Of a DNA stretch of 64,000 nucleotides, positions 1 through 9,084 are shown one piece after another. Source of the DNA: Acidobacteriota bacterium (lineage in GTDB: Bacteria; Acidobacteriota; Holophagae; Acanthopleuribacterales; Acanthopleuribacteraceae); NCBI GenBank assembly GCA_020439745.1, contig JAGQSC010000016.1, positions 62,001-126,000 on the forward strand, written 5' to 3'. The position numbers and the translations under genes are program-made. The notes beneath the pieces are model-generated. The model ran no database searches. It was not told the origin of the DNA and saw only the letters and a program-made list of their open reading frames with translations. Numbering within the stretch: position 1 is the first letter of the stretch; each line of letters starts with the position of its first letter.

Positions 1-456
1 GCGCAGTTTCTGAATGTCGCTTCCGCGGTCTGTGGACTTATCGTCGTCAGCAATGACGCGGACGGTCACCTTCCGTGCGGCGGCGTCCCGCAAGGCATGG
101 GTGATCTGATCATCGGTGATGGTAAAGACACACACATCGATGTGTGCCTGGGCCCGGCGAATGGCATTTGAAATTAATTGACGGCAATCGGGCCCGGGAC
201 TGAAGCCAAACTCTGACGGATTTGGTAGGTCCCGTTTCTGGTCCAATAGCTTCACCACATCATGCAGCCAATTGACTTCATCACTGTCTGCCAGCCTTGT
301 TCGAACCAAGTCAAAGGCCCGGTTACGCAGGAACCGCACGTCATTTTCATCCATGACAGGACCCAACAGCGCGTGAAGCGACTTTCGTTCCTCGCGCGAA
401 AGCCTTAAATCGCCGAAAGACTGAGTTAGAGCTTCAACCAACTGTTCGCGATCCAT
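1..456 (-). CDS. Phospholipase D-like family protein (partial, N-terminal part)
   Basis: The first 152 codons of a gene that runs off the left edge. After about 90 residues of helical N-terminus the translation reaches a pattern typical of the first half of a PLD/Nuc nuclease domain: a run of small and hydrophobic residues (AHIDVCVFTIT), a helix (ITHALRDAAARK) and VTVRVIADDD. The HxK(x)4D catalytic motif would lie beyond the window edge, so nuclease versus phospholipase activity cannot be decided. The start ATG (456-454) shares its A with the TGA stop of the upstream propeller gene (TGATG), so the two are probably translationally coupled. Fold assignment is moderately firm; function is open. 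Confidence 0.7.
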   Translation of the reverse strand, partial: MDREQLVEALTQSFGDLRLSREERKSLHALLGPVMDENDVRFLRNRAFDLVRTRLADSDEVNWLHDVVKLLDQKRDLPNPSEFGFSPGPDCRQLISNAIRRAQAHIDVCVFTITDDQITHALRDAAARKVTVRVIADDDKSTDRGSDIQKLR

Positions 457-3400
457 CAGGGAACCGGGATCAGCTCGTATCCAGCCAGTTGTTGGCGCGC
501 CTCATCACCAAACAGGGCCATCCCCAAAACACCTGTGCCATTTTCCACTTGAACCCAGACGGTTGCAGCAGCGCTGAGTTCCGATGCCGAGAACAGATTT
601 GTCAACAGCAGAGTTTGCTTGGCGAAGGCGTTCAGCCCCAACAGATAGGCCGAAAGTTCGGTGCCGTCGGCTCGCCGCAATCGAATCACCAACTCCTGGT
701 AGGACGCGTCGGGATTTACCAATACAAGACCGTTCCACATCTGGGCTTCTCCGGCGACGTGAGGCATGACTGCATGGGTCCAGGTCTCACCAACCGCTCT
801 GATTCCTTCCATGTAATCAGCCGTGGACGCTGCACTGCCAAACAACTCGAATCCATAGATTCCTCGATTGGAAGTAGCTTCCACCCAGGCAACACCATTG
901 ACCAAAGGAGAAGGCAGCGCGGGATCTGCTTCTGCGGTTTCGGTCAACGCATCAAATAAGACCAGTTGGCGTGTGTTGGGGGCGAGGCTGACGGCTTTCG
1001 TGTCCAAGACCGATCCATCCGCCGCATAAAACTTGTAGGTCACATTGGCGGGCTGGCCATTGGGGTTCAGCGTGACAAGACCCGTCCAAAACAATCCGGT
1101 ATCAGAAGCCACGTGTGGATAGATGACTTTGTCGTGGGGTGCTTGTGCCATGGGAAGAACCGCCAATTGTGCGGACCCGTCCCATGTCCCAAAACTCAAG
1201 GATCCGTCCAGTTGCGCCAGTGGATCCGATGCTTCAATACGCGCCCAACTCACGTCAAATCCGCTACTGTAGACCGCGCCCAGCTCCAAGCTCTTCGTGG
1301 CTCCAACTGTGATTGGCCCCAAATCTTGTGAACGCATGGCGTCGCGGATCTGAATGGAACTGTCACGGCTGCTTCGATAACTGACGCCTGTAAAGAACCT
1401 TACTCGATTTGCCGCGAGATGCGTCAAGACCAATTGATTGTCGCGATCCTCATCGGTAGGCCAAGAAGCAGCTAACCTTTTGCCCTCTTGGTCTCGAGAA
1501 GTTTGTAGGATCAGGGGCAGGTGTGTCCCTTCCACCGCCCATTTTCCAACGGCACCGACCTGGGTCAGCGACTGAGCTGGAACTCGGGTATGACCATAGG
1601 CGGGGATCGTCAGATCCGACTCGCCTAAGGTATTGCCTTCATCATCGGTCACGGCCAAAGACAGCTGGATGTCTTGACCGTGCGGGTTCACCAAGTCGAG
1701 TTCATGGGTCAAAGACACGTTTTGCGTCTTGGTAAATGCAACCGGCTGGGCGAGTTCTACGGTGCGAGGGAAGAGCATTTGCCAGGCTCCACGACCGTAG
1801 GTGGCCGCAGTTAGTGCATAGGGACTGTCATCGATTTCAAGATCCACGACCACGTTTCCTACTGGCATACCGTTCATAAACGGCGTGAACGAATCGCCAG
1901 CATTCGTACTCATGTAGACCCCAATATCGGTGCCCACAAATACTCGGTCCGGGTTCCATGGATCCACCGCAACAGTATTGGCAGGGACATTGGGTAGCCC
2001 CGATCCAACGGCCTTCCAGTTGAGCCCACCTTCGTCAGAGCGATAGAGTCGCGAAGCACCGAATGCCGACCGGGTAACCCAGACACGCATCGGGTTGCTC
2101 ACGTGAAAATCGACATCAGAGATGTTGTCATCCGGCAGTCCGGCCGAGACGTTTTCCCATTGCGGCGTACTGGCCAGAGCATCATCACAACGAGATACAA
2201 GCCCGTCACTGGTGCCCACATACATGACCACGGCGTCACCCACCGCTTTACCCTCAATCACGGAAATCGGATCTGATGAAAACGCATCGGAAATGGGGGT
2301 CCAACTATCGCCTGCTGTAAAGGTTCGATATACGCGATTTGAACCGATATACATGCTGGTTCCCTTTTGACGCGTAGGCCGTGCCAGATCCATGGGCGTC
2401 ACCCATGGCCAGGGTTCGTTCTGGCCTAATCCATCTACGCCAAGCCAGCGAAAGGAGCGAGCGCGGTTGGTCGATCGGAACAAGGTGGGATAGCCATCAT
2501 AGGGATATGAAGTTTGAATCACGATTCGCGTGTCGCTGGGGTCCACCAGATTCATGAATCCGTCACCAGTCACCACGGTAAGGTCCCACACCTCATTGTT
2601 TTCTGTGGCGGACGAAGAGTTGTCTTGGGCGCCACCGTAGATGATGCCTGCGTCATCAGGATCCACTGCAATGTCGTAAAACTGCGTGATGTTCAAGTCC
2701 CCATTGAGGTTACTAAAACTCTGACCCCCGTTATCAGTCCGCCAAATGCCGCCGTCGGAGCCCACCCAATAGCGGTTGGGATCGGTTCGGTCATACACCA
2801 GAACATGGGTATCTTGGTGCACGGTTTGACCGCCGCCCCATGTCGCAGTCTGGTAATTCAATGTCGTGCCACCATCCACAGAAAGCGCAAATCGAATCGA
2901 ACCCACAAGCAGTTGATTACTATCGGTAGGTGACACAGCCAGGCACAAGTTGTACCAGCACTGGCCTTCGCATGCATCGCTATTACGGACTTGCCAGCTG
3001 TTGCCGCCATTGGTCGTGACATACAGAGTCGTGCCACCATCGGCTGCAACCAGCCCATAAAGTGTATTGTGGTCGCTGGGCGACATGGTAATCCGAGAAA
3101 GGCCCATTTGACCGGCATTGGGGAGCCCTGTGCTCAGTCGCGTCCAAGCTTGACCGGCATTGGTGGACTTATAGATCCCGTCTCCGCTGCGACCCCATCG
3201 GCTGATGGCCGCATACACGGTTGACGGTGACTGGGGATCGAAAATGATGTCGTTCACAGGTCCGGAATGCACCATGACCCATGATTGGCCACCATCAGTG
3301 GTGCGATACAGCCCACCATTAACTTGACTGCCGTTGTCGCAATAACCGTGGCCACCCACAAGGACTGTGTTTGGGTCGCTGGGGTGGATTGCAATCGCGC

Positions 3401-3992
3401 TGATGAACGACAGTTCTAATTCGTTGTTGGATCCATTGCGCGGGGAAAAGTGCGCACCTCCATCAGTAGACTTGAAGAGTCCAGTCCCAAAATACCCGCC
3501 ACAACTGCTAAACGACTCACCTGTACCTATCCAAACTGTCTCAGGGTCTTGTGGGTCAAGGGCAATGGATCCCACGGTCTGGGTACCTAGTCCATCCGTC
3601 AGAACTGTCCACGAATCGCCGCCATTGGTTGTTTTCCAGACGCCCCCTGCAGCCGAGCTCATGTACATCACGTCATTGGATCGGGGATCGATCACCAGAC
3701 CCGTCACACGTCCGGAAACCCTACCCATGATCCATCCAACCATGGCCATGGAACTGGGACCCATACTTCGCCATTCCGGCGTGACATCGCGCTTGGTTGC
3801 CATGAGCTCTTTGAGTGCGGCTTTTCGCAACAAATCCGGTCGGGCGATTTGGTCTAATCCACGGCGATTTCGAAACCACTCGTCGCGCATTTTGATCTGA
3901 GTTTCCTCGCCTTTTTCACGTTCGCCAGGTTCAGGTAGGGATTGTCCCCAAACCATCAGACCCAAAAAACTCAACAAACAAATACGCAACAT
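456..3992 (-). CDS. Secreted Asp-box (BNR/VPS10-like) beta-propeller protein, 1178 aa
   Basis: Probably an exported beta-propeller protein of the BNR/sortilin-like glycosyl hydrolase superfamily. Residues 1-17 form a signal peptide (MLRICLLSFLGLMVWG). Residues about 75-740 contain at least eight Asp boxes of the form S/T-x-D/N-x-G-x-x-W/F, for example TTNGGDSW, STDGGAHF, TTDGGQSW, STNAGQAW, TTNGGNSW, SDEGGLNW and STNAGDSF. Residues about 760-1178 are a separate beta-rich region with two diverged repeats, each carrying PHVA, then W-x-G-L-V, then LNP/VNP. The start is fixed by GGAGG upstream of ATG at 3992. Asp boxes are structural, so hydrolase activity is not implied. The gene overlaps the downstream PLD-like gene by one base. 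Substrate or ligand is unknown. Confidence 0.85.
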   Translation of the reverse strand: MLRICLLSFLGLMVWGQSLPEPGEREKGEETQIKMRDEWFRNRRGLDQIARPDLLRKAALKELMATKRDVTPEWRSMGPSSMAMVGWIMGRVSGRVTGLVIDPRSNDVMYMSSAAGGVWKTTNGGDSWTVLTDGLGTQTVGSIALDPQDPETVWIGTGESFSSCGGYFGTGLFKSTDGGAHFSPRNGSNNELELSFISAIAIHPSDPNTVLVGGHGYCDNGSQVNGGLYRTTDGGQSWVMVHSGPVNDIIFDPQSPSTVYAAISRWGRSGDGIYKSTNAGQAWTRLSTGLPNAGQMGLSRITMSPSDHNTLYGLVAADGGTTLYVTTNGGNSWQVRNSDACEGQCWYNLCLAVSPTDSNQLLVGSIRFALSVDGGTTLNYQTATWGGGQTVHQDTHVLVYDRTDPNRYWVGSDGGIWRTDNGGQSFSNLNGDLNITQFYDIAVDPDDAGIIYGGAQDNSSSATENNEVWDLTVVTGDGFMNLVDPSDTRIVIQTSYPYDGYPTLFRSTNRARSFRWLGVDGLGQNEPWPWVTPMDLARPTRQKGTSMYIGSNRVYRTFTAGDSWTPISDAFSSDPISVIEGKAVGDAVVMYVGTSDGLVSRCDDALASTPQWENVSAGLPDDNISDVDFHVSNPMRVWVTRSAFGASRLYRSDEGGLNWKAVGSGLPNVPANTVAVDPWNPDRVFVGTDIGVYMSTNAGDSFTPFMNGMPVGNVVVDLEIDDSPYALTAATYGRGAWQMLFPRTVELAQPVAFTKTQNVSLTHELDLVNPHGQDIQLSLAVTDDEGNTLGESDLTIPAYGHTRVPAQSLTQVGAVGKWAVEGTHLPLILQTSRDQEGKRLAASWPTDEDRDNQLVLTHLAANRVRFFTGVSYRSSRDSSIQIRDAMRSQDLGPITVGATKSLELGAVYSSGFDVSWARIEASDPLAQLDGSLSFGTWDGSAQLAVLPMAQAPHDKVIYPHVASDTGLFWTGLVTLNPNGQPANVTYKFYAADGSVLDTKAVSLAPNTRQLVLFDALTETAEADPALPSPLVNGVAWVEATSNRGIYGFELFGSAASTADYMEGIRAVGETWTHAVMPHVAGEAQMWNGLVLVNPDASYQELVIRLRRADGTELSAYLLGLNAFAKQTLLLTNLFSASELSAAATVWVQVENGTGVLGMALFGDEARQQLAGYELIPVP

Positions 3993-4053
3993 TAGGTACC
4001 TCCATTTCGAATGGCTATTCTAGCCTTGATTGATGAGGGGTCAATGTAAACTG

Positions 4054-4087
4054 CACGGAAAGGTTCCCGTGAAACGGGTGACCCGTT
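4054..4087. promoter_or_regulatory. Leader with a perfect 15-nt palindrome and an adjacent imperfect hairpin
   Basis: AACGGGT-G-ACCCGTT (4073-4087) is a perfect palindrome lying 22 bases before the ATG of the flavoprotein gene. Immediately upstream, CACGG (4054-4058) can pair with CCGTG (4067-4071) through a short loop. A weak promoter-like pair, TTGATT (4026-4031) and TAAACT (4047-4052), has only 15 bases between its elements. The palindrome could be a dimeric repressor site or an RNA hairpin occluding the ribosome binding site. The sequence alone does not tell which. The same arms AACGGGT/ACCCGTT occur in the inverted repeat at 14485-14547. Confidence 0.45.
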
Positions 4088-4109
4088 AGTTTTCGATGAA
4101 AGGAACCAA

Positions 4110-5495
4110 ATGAAAACCAATCGAGTGGATGTGGCTGTAATCGGTACTGGAACAGCAGGCATGAATGCCTACCGCGCTGCGAAAAAACACACCGACTCAA
4201 TCGCATTGATTGAGTCAGGTCCGTACGGAACAACCTGTGCTCGCGTGGGTTGCATGCCTTCCAAACTGTTAATTGCAGCCGCTGAATCGGCTCACGTGGC
4301 ACAGGAAGCACATGTCTTTGGCATTCACTTAACCGGGCCGCTTCGGGTGGATGGTGGCCAAGTCATGCGACGCGTACAAAGCGAACGCGACCGATTTGTC
4401 GGTTTTGTAACCGATGACGTGGCAAACTTTGATGCGCGCCATAAGATCCGTGGCAGGGCACGGTTCACGGGGCCCAACCGAATCCGAGTAAACGATGAAA
4501 TTGAGATCGAAGCACGCTCAATCGTCATTGCTACCGGTTCGACGCCGTTCATACCTTCCACCTTCGAATCAGTTTCGGAGTTTGTCGACACCAACGAATC
4601 TGTTTTCGAATGGCCCAAACTTCCGGAATCTGTGGCCGTGTTCGGTCCCGGCGTCATTGGTCTTGAACTTGGACAATCGTTGCATCGACTGGGCGTGCGA
4701 ACCACGGTTTTTGGCCGTTCCGCTAGAGTGGGACCTCTGACCCACCCAGAAATGCAAGCACAAGTCCAATCGGTACTTGGGCAGGAACTCAATCTGCAGC
4801 TGGAAACCAAGGTCGTATCCGCCAGCGTGCAAAACGGCCGCGCGCTTGTCAGTTACCTCACAAAAGAGGGCGCTTTGAAAGAGGCATCCTTTGATCGGCT
4901 CCTGATTTCCAGCGGCCGACGCCCCCAGCTTACAGATTTAGGACTTGAAACGACCGGGTTAACTTTCGACACAAATGGGGTGCCGCATCATAATCCCCGC
5001 ACCATGCAATGCGGCAGCAGCTCTATCTTTATTGCTGGCGATGCGATGAACGAACACATGTTGCTTCACGAAGCCTCCGACACCGGCAGAATTGCCGGTC
5101 GTAATGCCGCCATGTATCCTCATATTGAGCCGGGTCATCGACGAACGCCGCTCCAAATCGCATTTACCGACCCTCAGATAGCCATGGTTGGGCCTTCCTT
5201 TCAGGATCTGAATCAGCCATTGATTGGACGTGTTTCGTTTGTGGGTCAGGGACGTAGCCGGGTCATGGCCAAGAACAAAGGAGCCCTATTCGTTTTTGGA
5301 GAGCCCGGTGGTCGATTCTTGGGCGCCGAGATGCTGGGGCCATCTGCCGAGCACATAGGCCACCTGCTCGCGTGGTCGTTACAGCAAGGCCTCAGTGTCG
5401 AAGAGATGCTGGATATGCCGTTTTATCACCCTGTCGTGGAAGAAGGACTACGCACTGCATTGCGGGACTTGGACAGACAGATCAAAATCAGTTGA
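4110..5495 (+). CDS. Dihydrolipoyl dehydrogenase-like pyridine nucleotide-disulfide oxidoreductase
   Basis: An FAD/NAD(P)-dependent disulfide reductase of 461 residues, the usual family size. The N-terminal FAD site is VIGTGTAGMNA (about residues 10-20). The redox pair is in CARVGC followed by MPSKLL (about 46-57). The NAD(P) site is VFGPGVIGLELG (about 174-185), and IFIAGDA marks the second FAD contact. The C-terminal dimer domain keeps the catalytic His-Glu pair as HPVVEE, where the classical sequence is HPTxxE. No 2-oxoacid dehydrogenase E1/E2 genes are nearby, so lipoamide is only the likeliest substrate. ATG at 4110 has GAAAGGA upstream. The 3' end overlaps the convergent PilZ gene by 8 bases. 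Confidence 0.88.
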   Translation: MKTNRVDVAVIGTGTAGMNAYRAAKKHTDSIALIESGPYGTTCARVGCMPSKLLIAAAESAHVAQEAHVFGIHLTGPLRVDGGQVMRRVQSERDRFVGFVTDDVANFDARHKIRGRARFTGPNRIRVNDEIEIEARSIVIATGSTPFIPSTFESVSEFVDTNESVFEWPKLPESVAVFGPGVIGLELGQSLHRLGVRTTVFGRSARVGPLTHPEMQAQVQSVLGQELNLQLETKVVSASVQNGRALVSYLTKEGALKEASFDRLLISSGRRPQLTDLGLETTGLTFDTNGVPHHNPRTMQCGSSSIFIAGDAMNEHMLLHEASDTGRIAGRNAAMYPHIEPGHRRTPLQIAFTDPQIAMVGPSFQDLNQPLIGRVSFVGQGRSRVMAKNKGALFVFGEPGGRFLGAEMLGPSAEHIGHLLAWSLQQGLSVEEMLDMPFYHPVVEEGLRTALRDLDRQIKIS

Positions 5496-6063
5496 TCAGT
5501 TTGGATATGCGGCCCGCCACATCGTCCGGACTGGCGAACATAATGCCGAATCCGCCAAGCTGATGGATCACCACCCGTCCCATAAACTGTTCATTGCTCT
5601 GTCCCATCTTGATGCTTACCCAAACATTTTGGTTCAACGGTGGCAACTCACCTTCAAAGGGAATAAACAAACCACCGAACTTCATATTTGTATCGTATTC
5701 GTTCTTGAGCGTTTCCTTGCCCTCGAATTTCTTGGTGAACGGTTGTTCCTGAGACCCAAGAGGTGCCATGCCAAGAATGTCTGAACAAAACGATTGATTA
5801 ATTTCATCAAATTGCAATCCGAGAATGTTGTTCAGGATCTCGAATCGGAACCACCGAACCTGACCCGATAATTCGTACTGTTTGCCCTGTCTGGTCACAG
5901 TGACGCCCACGTGTTGACCAGGATTGATCACGCGTTTGTTGTGTAACACAACCCTCATCCCGTGAGGAGAGACGTTCTCCGTGTTGCCATAAATCGGTCC
6001 GTGTCCCGAATCCAATGCGACCCGCATCGCCTTTCGATCGCGTGTCTCTTCTCGTTTTTCCAT
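5488..6063 (-). CDS. Tandem PilZ-domain protein
   Basis: Predicted c-di-GMP-responsive protein of 191 residues. The first half has the PilZ signature: basic residues near the N-terminus (EKREETRDRKAMR), then NVSPHGMRV, matching the (D/N)xSxxG motif, followed by a beta-rich stretch (GQVRWFRF, LGLQFDE). The second half (FGGLFIPFEG, MGRVVIHQLGGFGIMFA) resembles the myxobacterial-type PilZ variant (TIGR02266) and lacks an obvious RxxxR, so it may not bind the nucleotide. I chose the ATG at 6063 because GAGGGG lies a few bases upstream. An ATG eight codons earlier has no such site. It may link to the HD-GYP protein at 43331 and PilT at 57302 through c-di-GMP and surface motility, which is inference. 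Confidence 0.8.
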   Translation of the reverse strand: MEKREETRDRKAMRVALDSGHGPIYGNTENVSPHGMRVVLHNKRVINPGQHVGVTVTRQGKQYELSGQVRWFRFEILNNILGLQFDEINQSFCSDILGMAPLGSQEQPFTKKFEGKETLKNEYDTNMKFGGLFIPFEGELPPLNQNVWVSIKMGQSNEQFMGRVVIHQLGGFGIMFASPDDVAGRISKLIN

Positions 6064-6147
6064 ACCAATACCCCTCGGACTTCGCAAATCCTCTAAATAC
6101 GGGGCTTAACGAGAATATAGTGCAAGATTGGCAAAAAAGGCAAGTCC

Positions 6148-7536
6148 TTACCAACCCATGAAAAAGGGCGGTATCAACAGAACCATCCCCGTAAGCACAA
6201 AAAACAGTTGCAGCGGTAGAACCCACCGCGCCCATTTCTCCCATGGAATCCCGCCGAGCGCCAACACACCCATACACACGGCAGACGTTGGGATTATCAG
6301 GTTACTGAATCCGTCTCCAAATTGAAACGCAAGCACAGCCGTCTGGCGCGACACGCCAACAAGATCGCCCAGCGGCGCCATGATTGGCATGGTGAGCGCT
6401 GCTTGCCCACTTCCCGAGGGCACAAAAAAATTCAGCACAGTTTGGACCAAGAACATGATCTGGGCACAAACCACGGCTGGGAGATGATCCAGGATGGATG
6501 AAAAACCATGCAAGAAGGTGTCAATGATTTTGCCCTGCTCAGCAATCACTAAAATGGACCGAGCCAAAGCGATGATCAAAGCGGTCGACAACAGGGCGGT
6601 TGACCCACTCAAGAACGCGTCTACGGCATCATTTCGACCCAAGCGACCGACCAACCCACATGCCAATCCCGTGGCAAGAAAAACAGCTGATATCTCCTCG
6701 ATATACCATCCTAATTTCAGGACGCCAGCCACGAGGACCACCATACCCAAAACAAACGTGATCAGTACCGCCACGTGACGACCCGTCAACAGAAGTTCAG
6801 CTTGTTGATCCAGCTTCAATTCATGGCGCTTGATTTGATCCAAATCGTAAACCGGGCTCAGACTTGGGTTCTTGTAGATTTTGCGGGCGTAGGACATCAC
6901 AAATAATACGGCCACCATCGTAATGATCACCCAGCAAACTATTCGGTAACTAAACCCGGAACCAGGTGGCAATTGCGCCACGGCCTGTGCCACGCCAATG
7001 GTGAAGGGATTCATAAAGGCACCAGCGAATCCCGCGCCTGCTCCTATGAATGGCATAGCCACACCCACTATGGAGTCATATCCCAAACTTAGGGAAAGCG
7101 GGACAAACACCAATACGAACGGCAAGATCTCCTCGCTCATGCCAATCAAGCCCCCAAAAAATGAAAACATAAACATCGACAAGGGGATCACAGCCATCCC
7201 CAACAACTGAGAGCCTTTTGTAGCGCGGACCAACTCCGCGATTCCCGCATCCACAGCGCCGGTACGTTGCAACAAACCAAACGCGCCACCCACAATCAGC
7301 ACAAAACCTATGATTTCCGCAGCGGCGACAAATCCGCGGATGGGCGCCATCATCAAGGCACCCATTCCTTGAGGCTCGGCTGCCACCTGATGGTAGGTAC
7401 CCGGTACGACTACATCGCGATGTCCAAGCTTTTCTCGATCAAACACTCCGGAGGGGACGATCCAGGTACAAAGTGCTACCAACACCAAGATGGATCCAAC
7501 AATCAAGAACGTGTTGGGCGTTTTCATTTGCTTCAT
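6148..7536 (-). CDS. YfcC/DcuC-family inner-membrane carrier
   Basis: A 462-residue polytopic membrane protein with about 11-12 hydrophobic segments, an N-terminal helix followed by TWIVPSGVF, and conserved stretches such as SFFGGLIGMSEEILPF, MPFIGAGAGFAGAFMNPF and FFVPSGSGQAALTMPI. These match the DcuC-type C4-dicarboxylate anaerobic carrier and YfcC families. Substrates in this superfamily include dicarboxylates and basic amino acids, so the substrate here is unassigned. The start at 7536 follows GGAGAAACC. The gene is divergent from the acyltransferase gene, leaving about 108 bases for both promoters. Confidence 0.82.
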   Translation of the reverse strand: MKQMKTPNTFLIVGSILVLVALCTWIVPSGVFDREKLGHRDVVVPGTYHQVAAEPQGMGALMMAPIRGFVAAAEIIGFVLIVGGAFGLLQRTGAVDAGIAELVRATKGSQLLGMAVIPLSMFMFSFFGGLIGMSEEILPFVLVFVPLSLSLGYDSIVGVAMPFIGAGAGFAGAFMNPFTIGVAQAVAQLPPGSGFSYRIVCWVIITMVAVLFVMSYARKIYKNPSLSPVYDLDQIKRHELKLDQQAELLLTGRHVAVLITFVLGMVVLVAGVLKLGWYIEEISAVFLATGLACGLVGRLGRNDAVDAFLSGSTALLSTALIIALARSILVIAEQGKIIDTFLHGFSSILDHLPAVVCAQIMFLVQTVLNFFVPSGSGQAALTMPIMAPLGDLVGVSRQTAVLAFQFGDGFSNLIIPTSAVCMGVLALGGIPWEKWARWVLPLQLFFVLTGMVLLIPPFFMGW

Positions 7537-7644
7537 GGTTTCTCCAAACACCTGGGATTGTTCATGCCGTGTCGGGCACATGCGTGGAACTCGGACATCT
7601 TAATGCCTCTTGTTTCAAGATTCCATTCGTGGTTGATTACGATC

Positions 7645-9042
7645 ATGATTTCAATCCCAACTTGGCTTTTTGTGTTGATGGCTGTCTTGGCCCTTGTTGC
7701 GCTTTTGGACCGCGTCTTTATGCCTAGTGTTCGATGGTTTCTGCGCCGGCGCATTAATGCGGTGATTGACCAGGTGAACCAGCGTCTGGACGTACGCATT
7801 CGACCCTTTCAGCTGACGCGGCGACGGGTCTTGATTCAGCGATTGATTTACGATCCCGTGGTGATGGAAGCATTGGAGAAAGAGGCCGTGGAAACCCAGG
7901 TACCACGGGACGCTCTCTCGCAACGTGTCAAACGGTACGCTCAGGAAATCGTGCCTGCTTTTAATGCCTATCTGTACTACCGCTTCGGTTATTGGCTGGC
8001 CAAACATGTCGTACAGCTGATGTACCGGGTAAGCGTTCGTTTTCGCGATCAAAGGGAACTCGAGTCCGTGGACACCAATGCCACGATCGTCTTTATGATG
8101 AATCATCGATCGAATATGGACTATGTACTGGTCTCTTTTTTGGCGTCTCAAAGGACCACGCTTTCCTATGCAGTAGGTGAGTGGGCAAGAGTATGGCCTT
8201 TGCAGTCACTGATCAAGTCCATGGGCGCTTACTTTGTGCGGCGCAACAGTGGCAACCCACTTTATCGCCGAGTCTTGGAACGATACATTGCCATGGCAAC
8301 CAAGGAGGGGGTATGCCAAGCTGCGTTTCCAGAAGGAGGACTGAGTAAAGACGGAGCATTGAAGCCAGCCAAACTCGGTTTGCTCGACTACATGCTGCGC
8401 AATTTTGACCACAAGAGCGATCGCGATGTGATTTTCATTCCCGTAGGTATTAACTATGATCGCACCTTAGAGGATCGATCATTGATCCGATCATTGGATC
8501 CAGATCAGGCGCCGCGAAGCCGCTGGTTTGCCGCTAAGACCACAGGCCAGTTTTTGCGTCGCAATTTGGCACTGATGATTCGCAGCCGTTGGCGTAATTT
8601 CGGCATCGCGGCGGTGGTTTTTGGTCGCCCGATTTCGGCTGCGGCATTTGCCCAAAAACACAACATTCTATTCTCGTCCATGGACCGAGAATCAAGGTTC
8701 GAAGCCATAAAGCTACTCGCCGACGAAATCATGACGTCCATCGCCACCGAAGTGCCGGTACTTCCCTTTTCTGCCTTATGCACCATTCTCCTGGCCGAAC
8801 CGAACCGAACTTGGTCCCGACTCGATTTAAAGACAGCCGCTGCAGATTGGTTGCATGCCAGGGTGAGCCACGGAAGCGTTGCCATGTTAGACGATGCGGA
8901 TCTGGAAGACGGATTTGACGCAGCGTTGGATATGCTTTTACTTCGACGATTCGTTCATCAAACCAACCACAAGATACTCGCCAATGAGGACGAAAGAGAT
9001 ATTCTCGCTTACTATGCAAATTCTATTTCCCACCTGCCCTAA
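7645..9042 (+). CDS. PlsB-like glycerol-3-phosphate / lysophosphatidate acyltransferase
   Basis: A membrane-anchored acyltransferase of about 465 residues. A hydrophobic N-terminal segment (about residues 3-20) is followed by a basic stretch. All four family blocks are visible: NHRSNMDY (the HxxxxD catalytic block), GAYFVRR, FPEGGLSKDG and IPVGINYD. Their order and wording are closer to PlsB/GPAT than to PlsC. The protein is much shorter than E. coli PlsB (807 residues) and has only a short C-terminal helical extension. Start choice is uncertain: ATG at 7645 gives a typical anchor, while ATG at 7603 adds 14 residues. Neither has a strong ribosome binding site. It probably acts in phospholipid synthesis and is co-oriented with the next two genes. 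Confidence 0.82.
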   Translation: MISIPTWLFVLMAVLALVALLDRVFMPSVRWFLRRRINAVIDQVNQRLDVRIRPFQLTRRRVLIQRLIYDPVVMEALEKEAVETQVPRDALSQRVKRYAQEIVPAFNAYLYYRFGYWLAKHVVQLMYRVSVRFRDQRELESVDTNATIVFMMNHRSNMDYVLVSFLASQRTTLSYAVGEWARVWPLQSLIKSMGAYFVRRNSGNPLYRRVLERYIAMATKEGVCQAAFPEGGLSKDGALKPAKLGLLDYMLRNFDHKSDRDVIFIPVGINYDRTLEDRSLIRSLDPDQAPRSRWFAAKTTGQFLRRNLALMIRSRWRNFGIAAVVFGRPISAAAFAQKHNILFSSMDRESRFEAIKLLADEIMTSIATEVPVLPFSALCTILLAEPNRTWSRLDLKTAAADWLHARVSHGSVAMLDDADLEDGFDAALDMLLLRRFVHQTNHKILANEDERDILAYYANSISHLP

Positions 9043-9084
9043 TCCACACCTCACGGTCGCCCTCAAATGACTGGGGCATCAGCA

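Noticed and set aside
4110-5495. Flavoprotein gene as part of a pyruvate dehydrogenase operon
   Set aside because: No E1 or E2 genes are adjacent. Both neighbours are on the opposite strand, so complex membership is unsupported.
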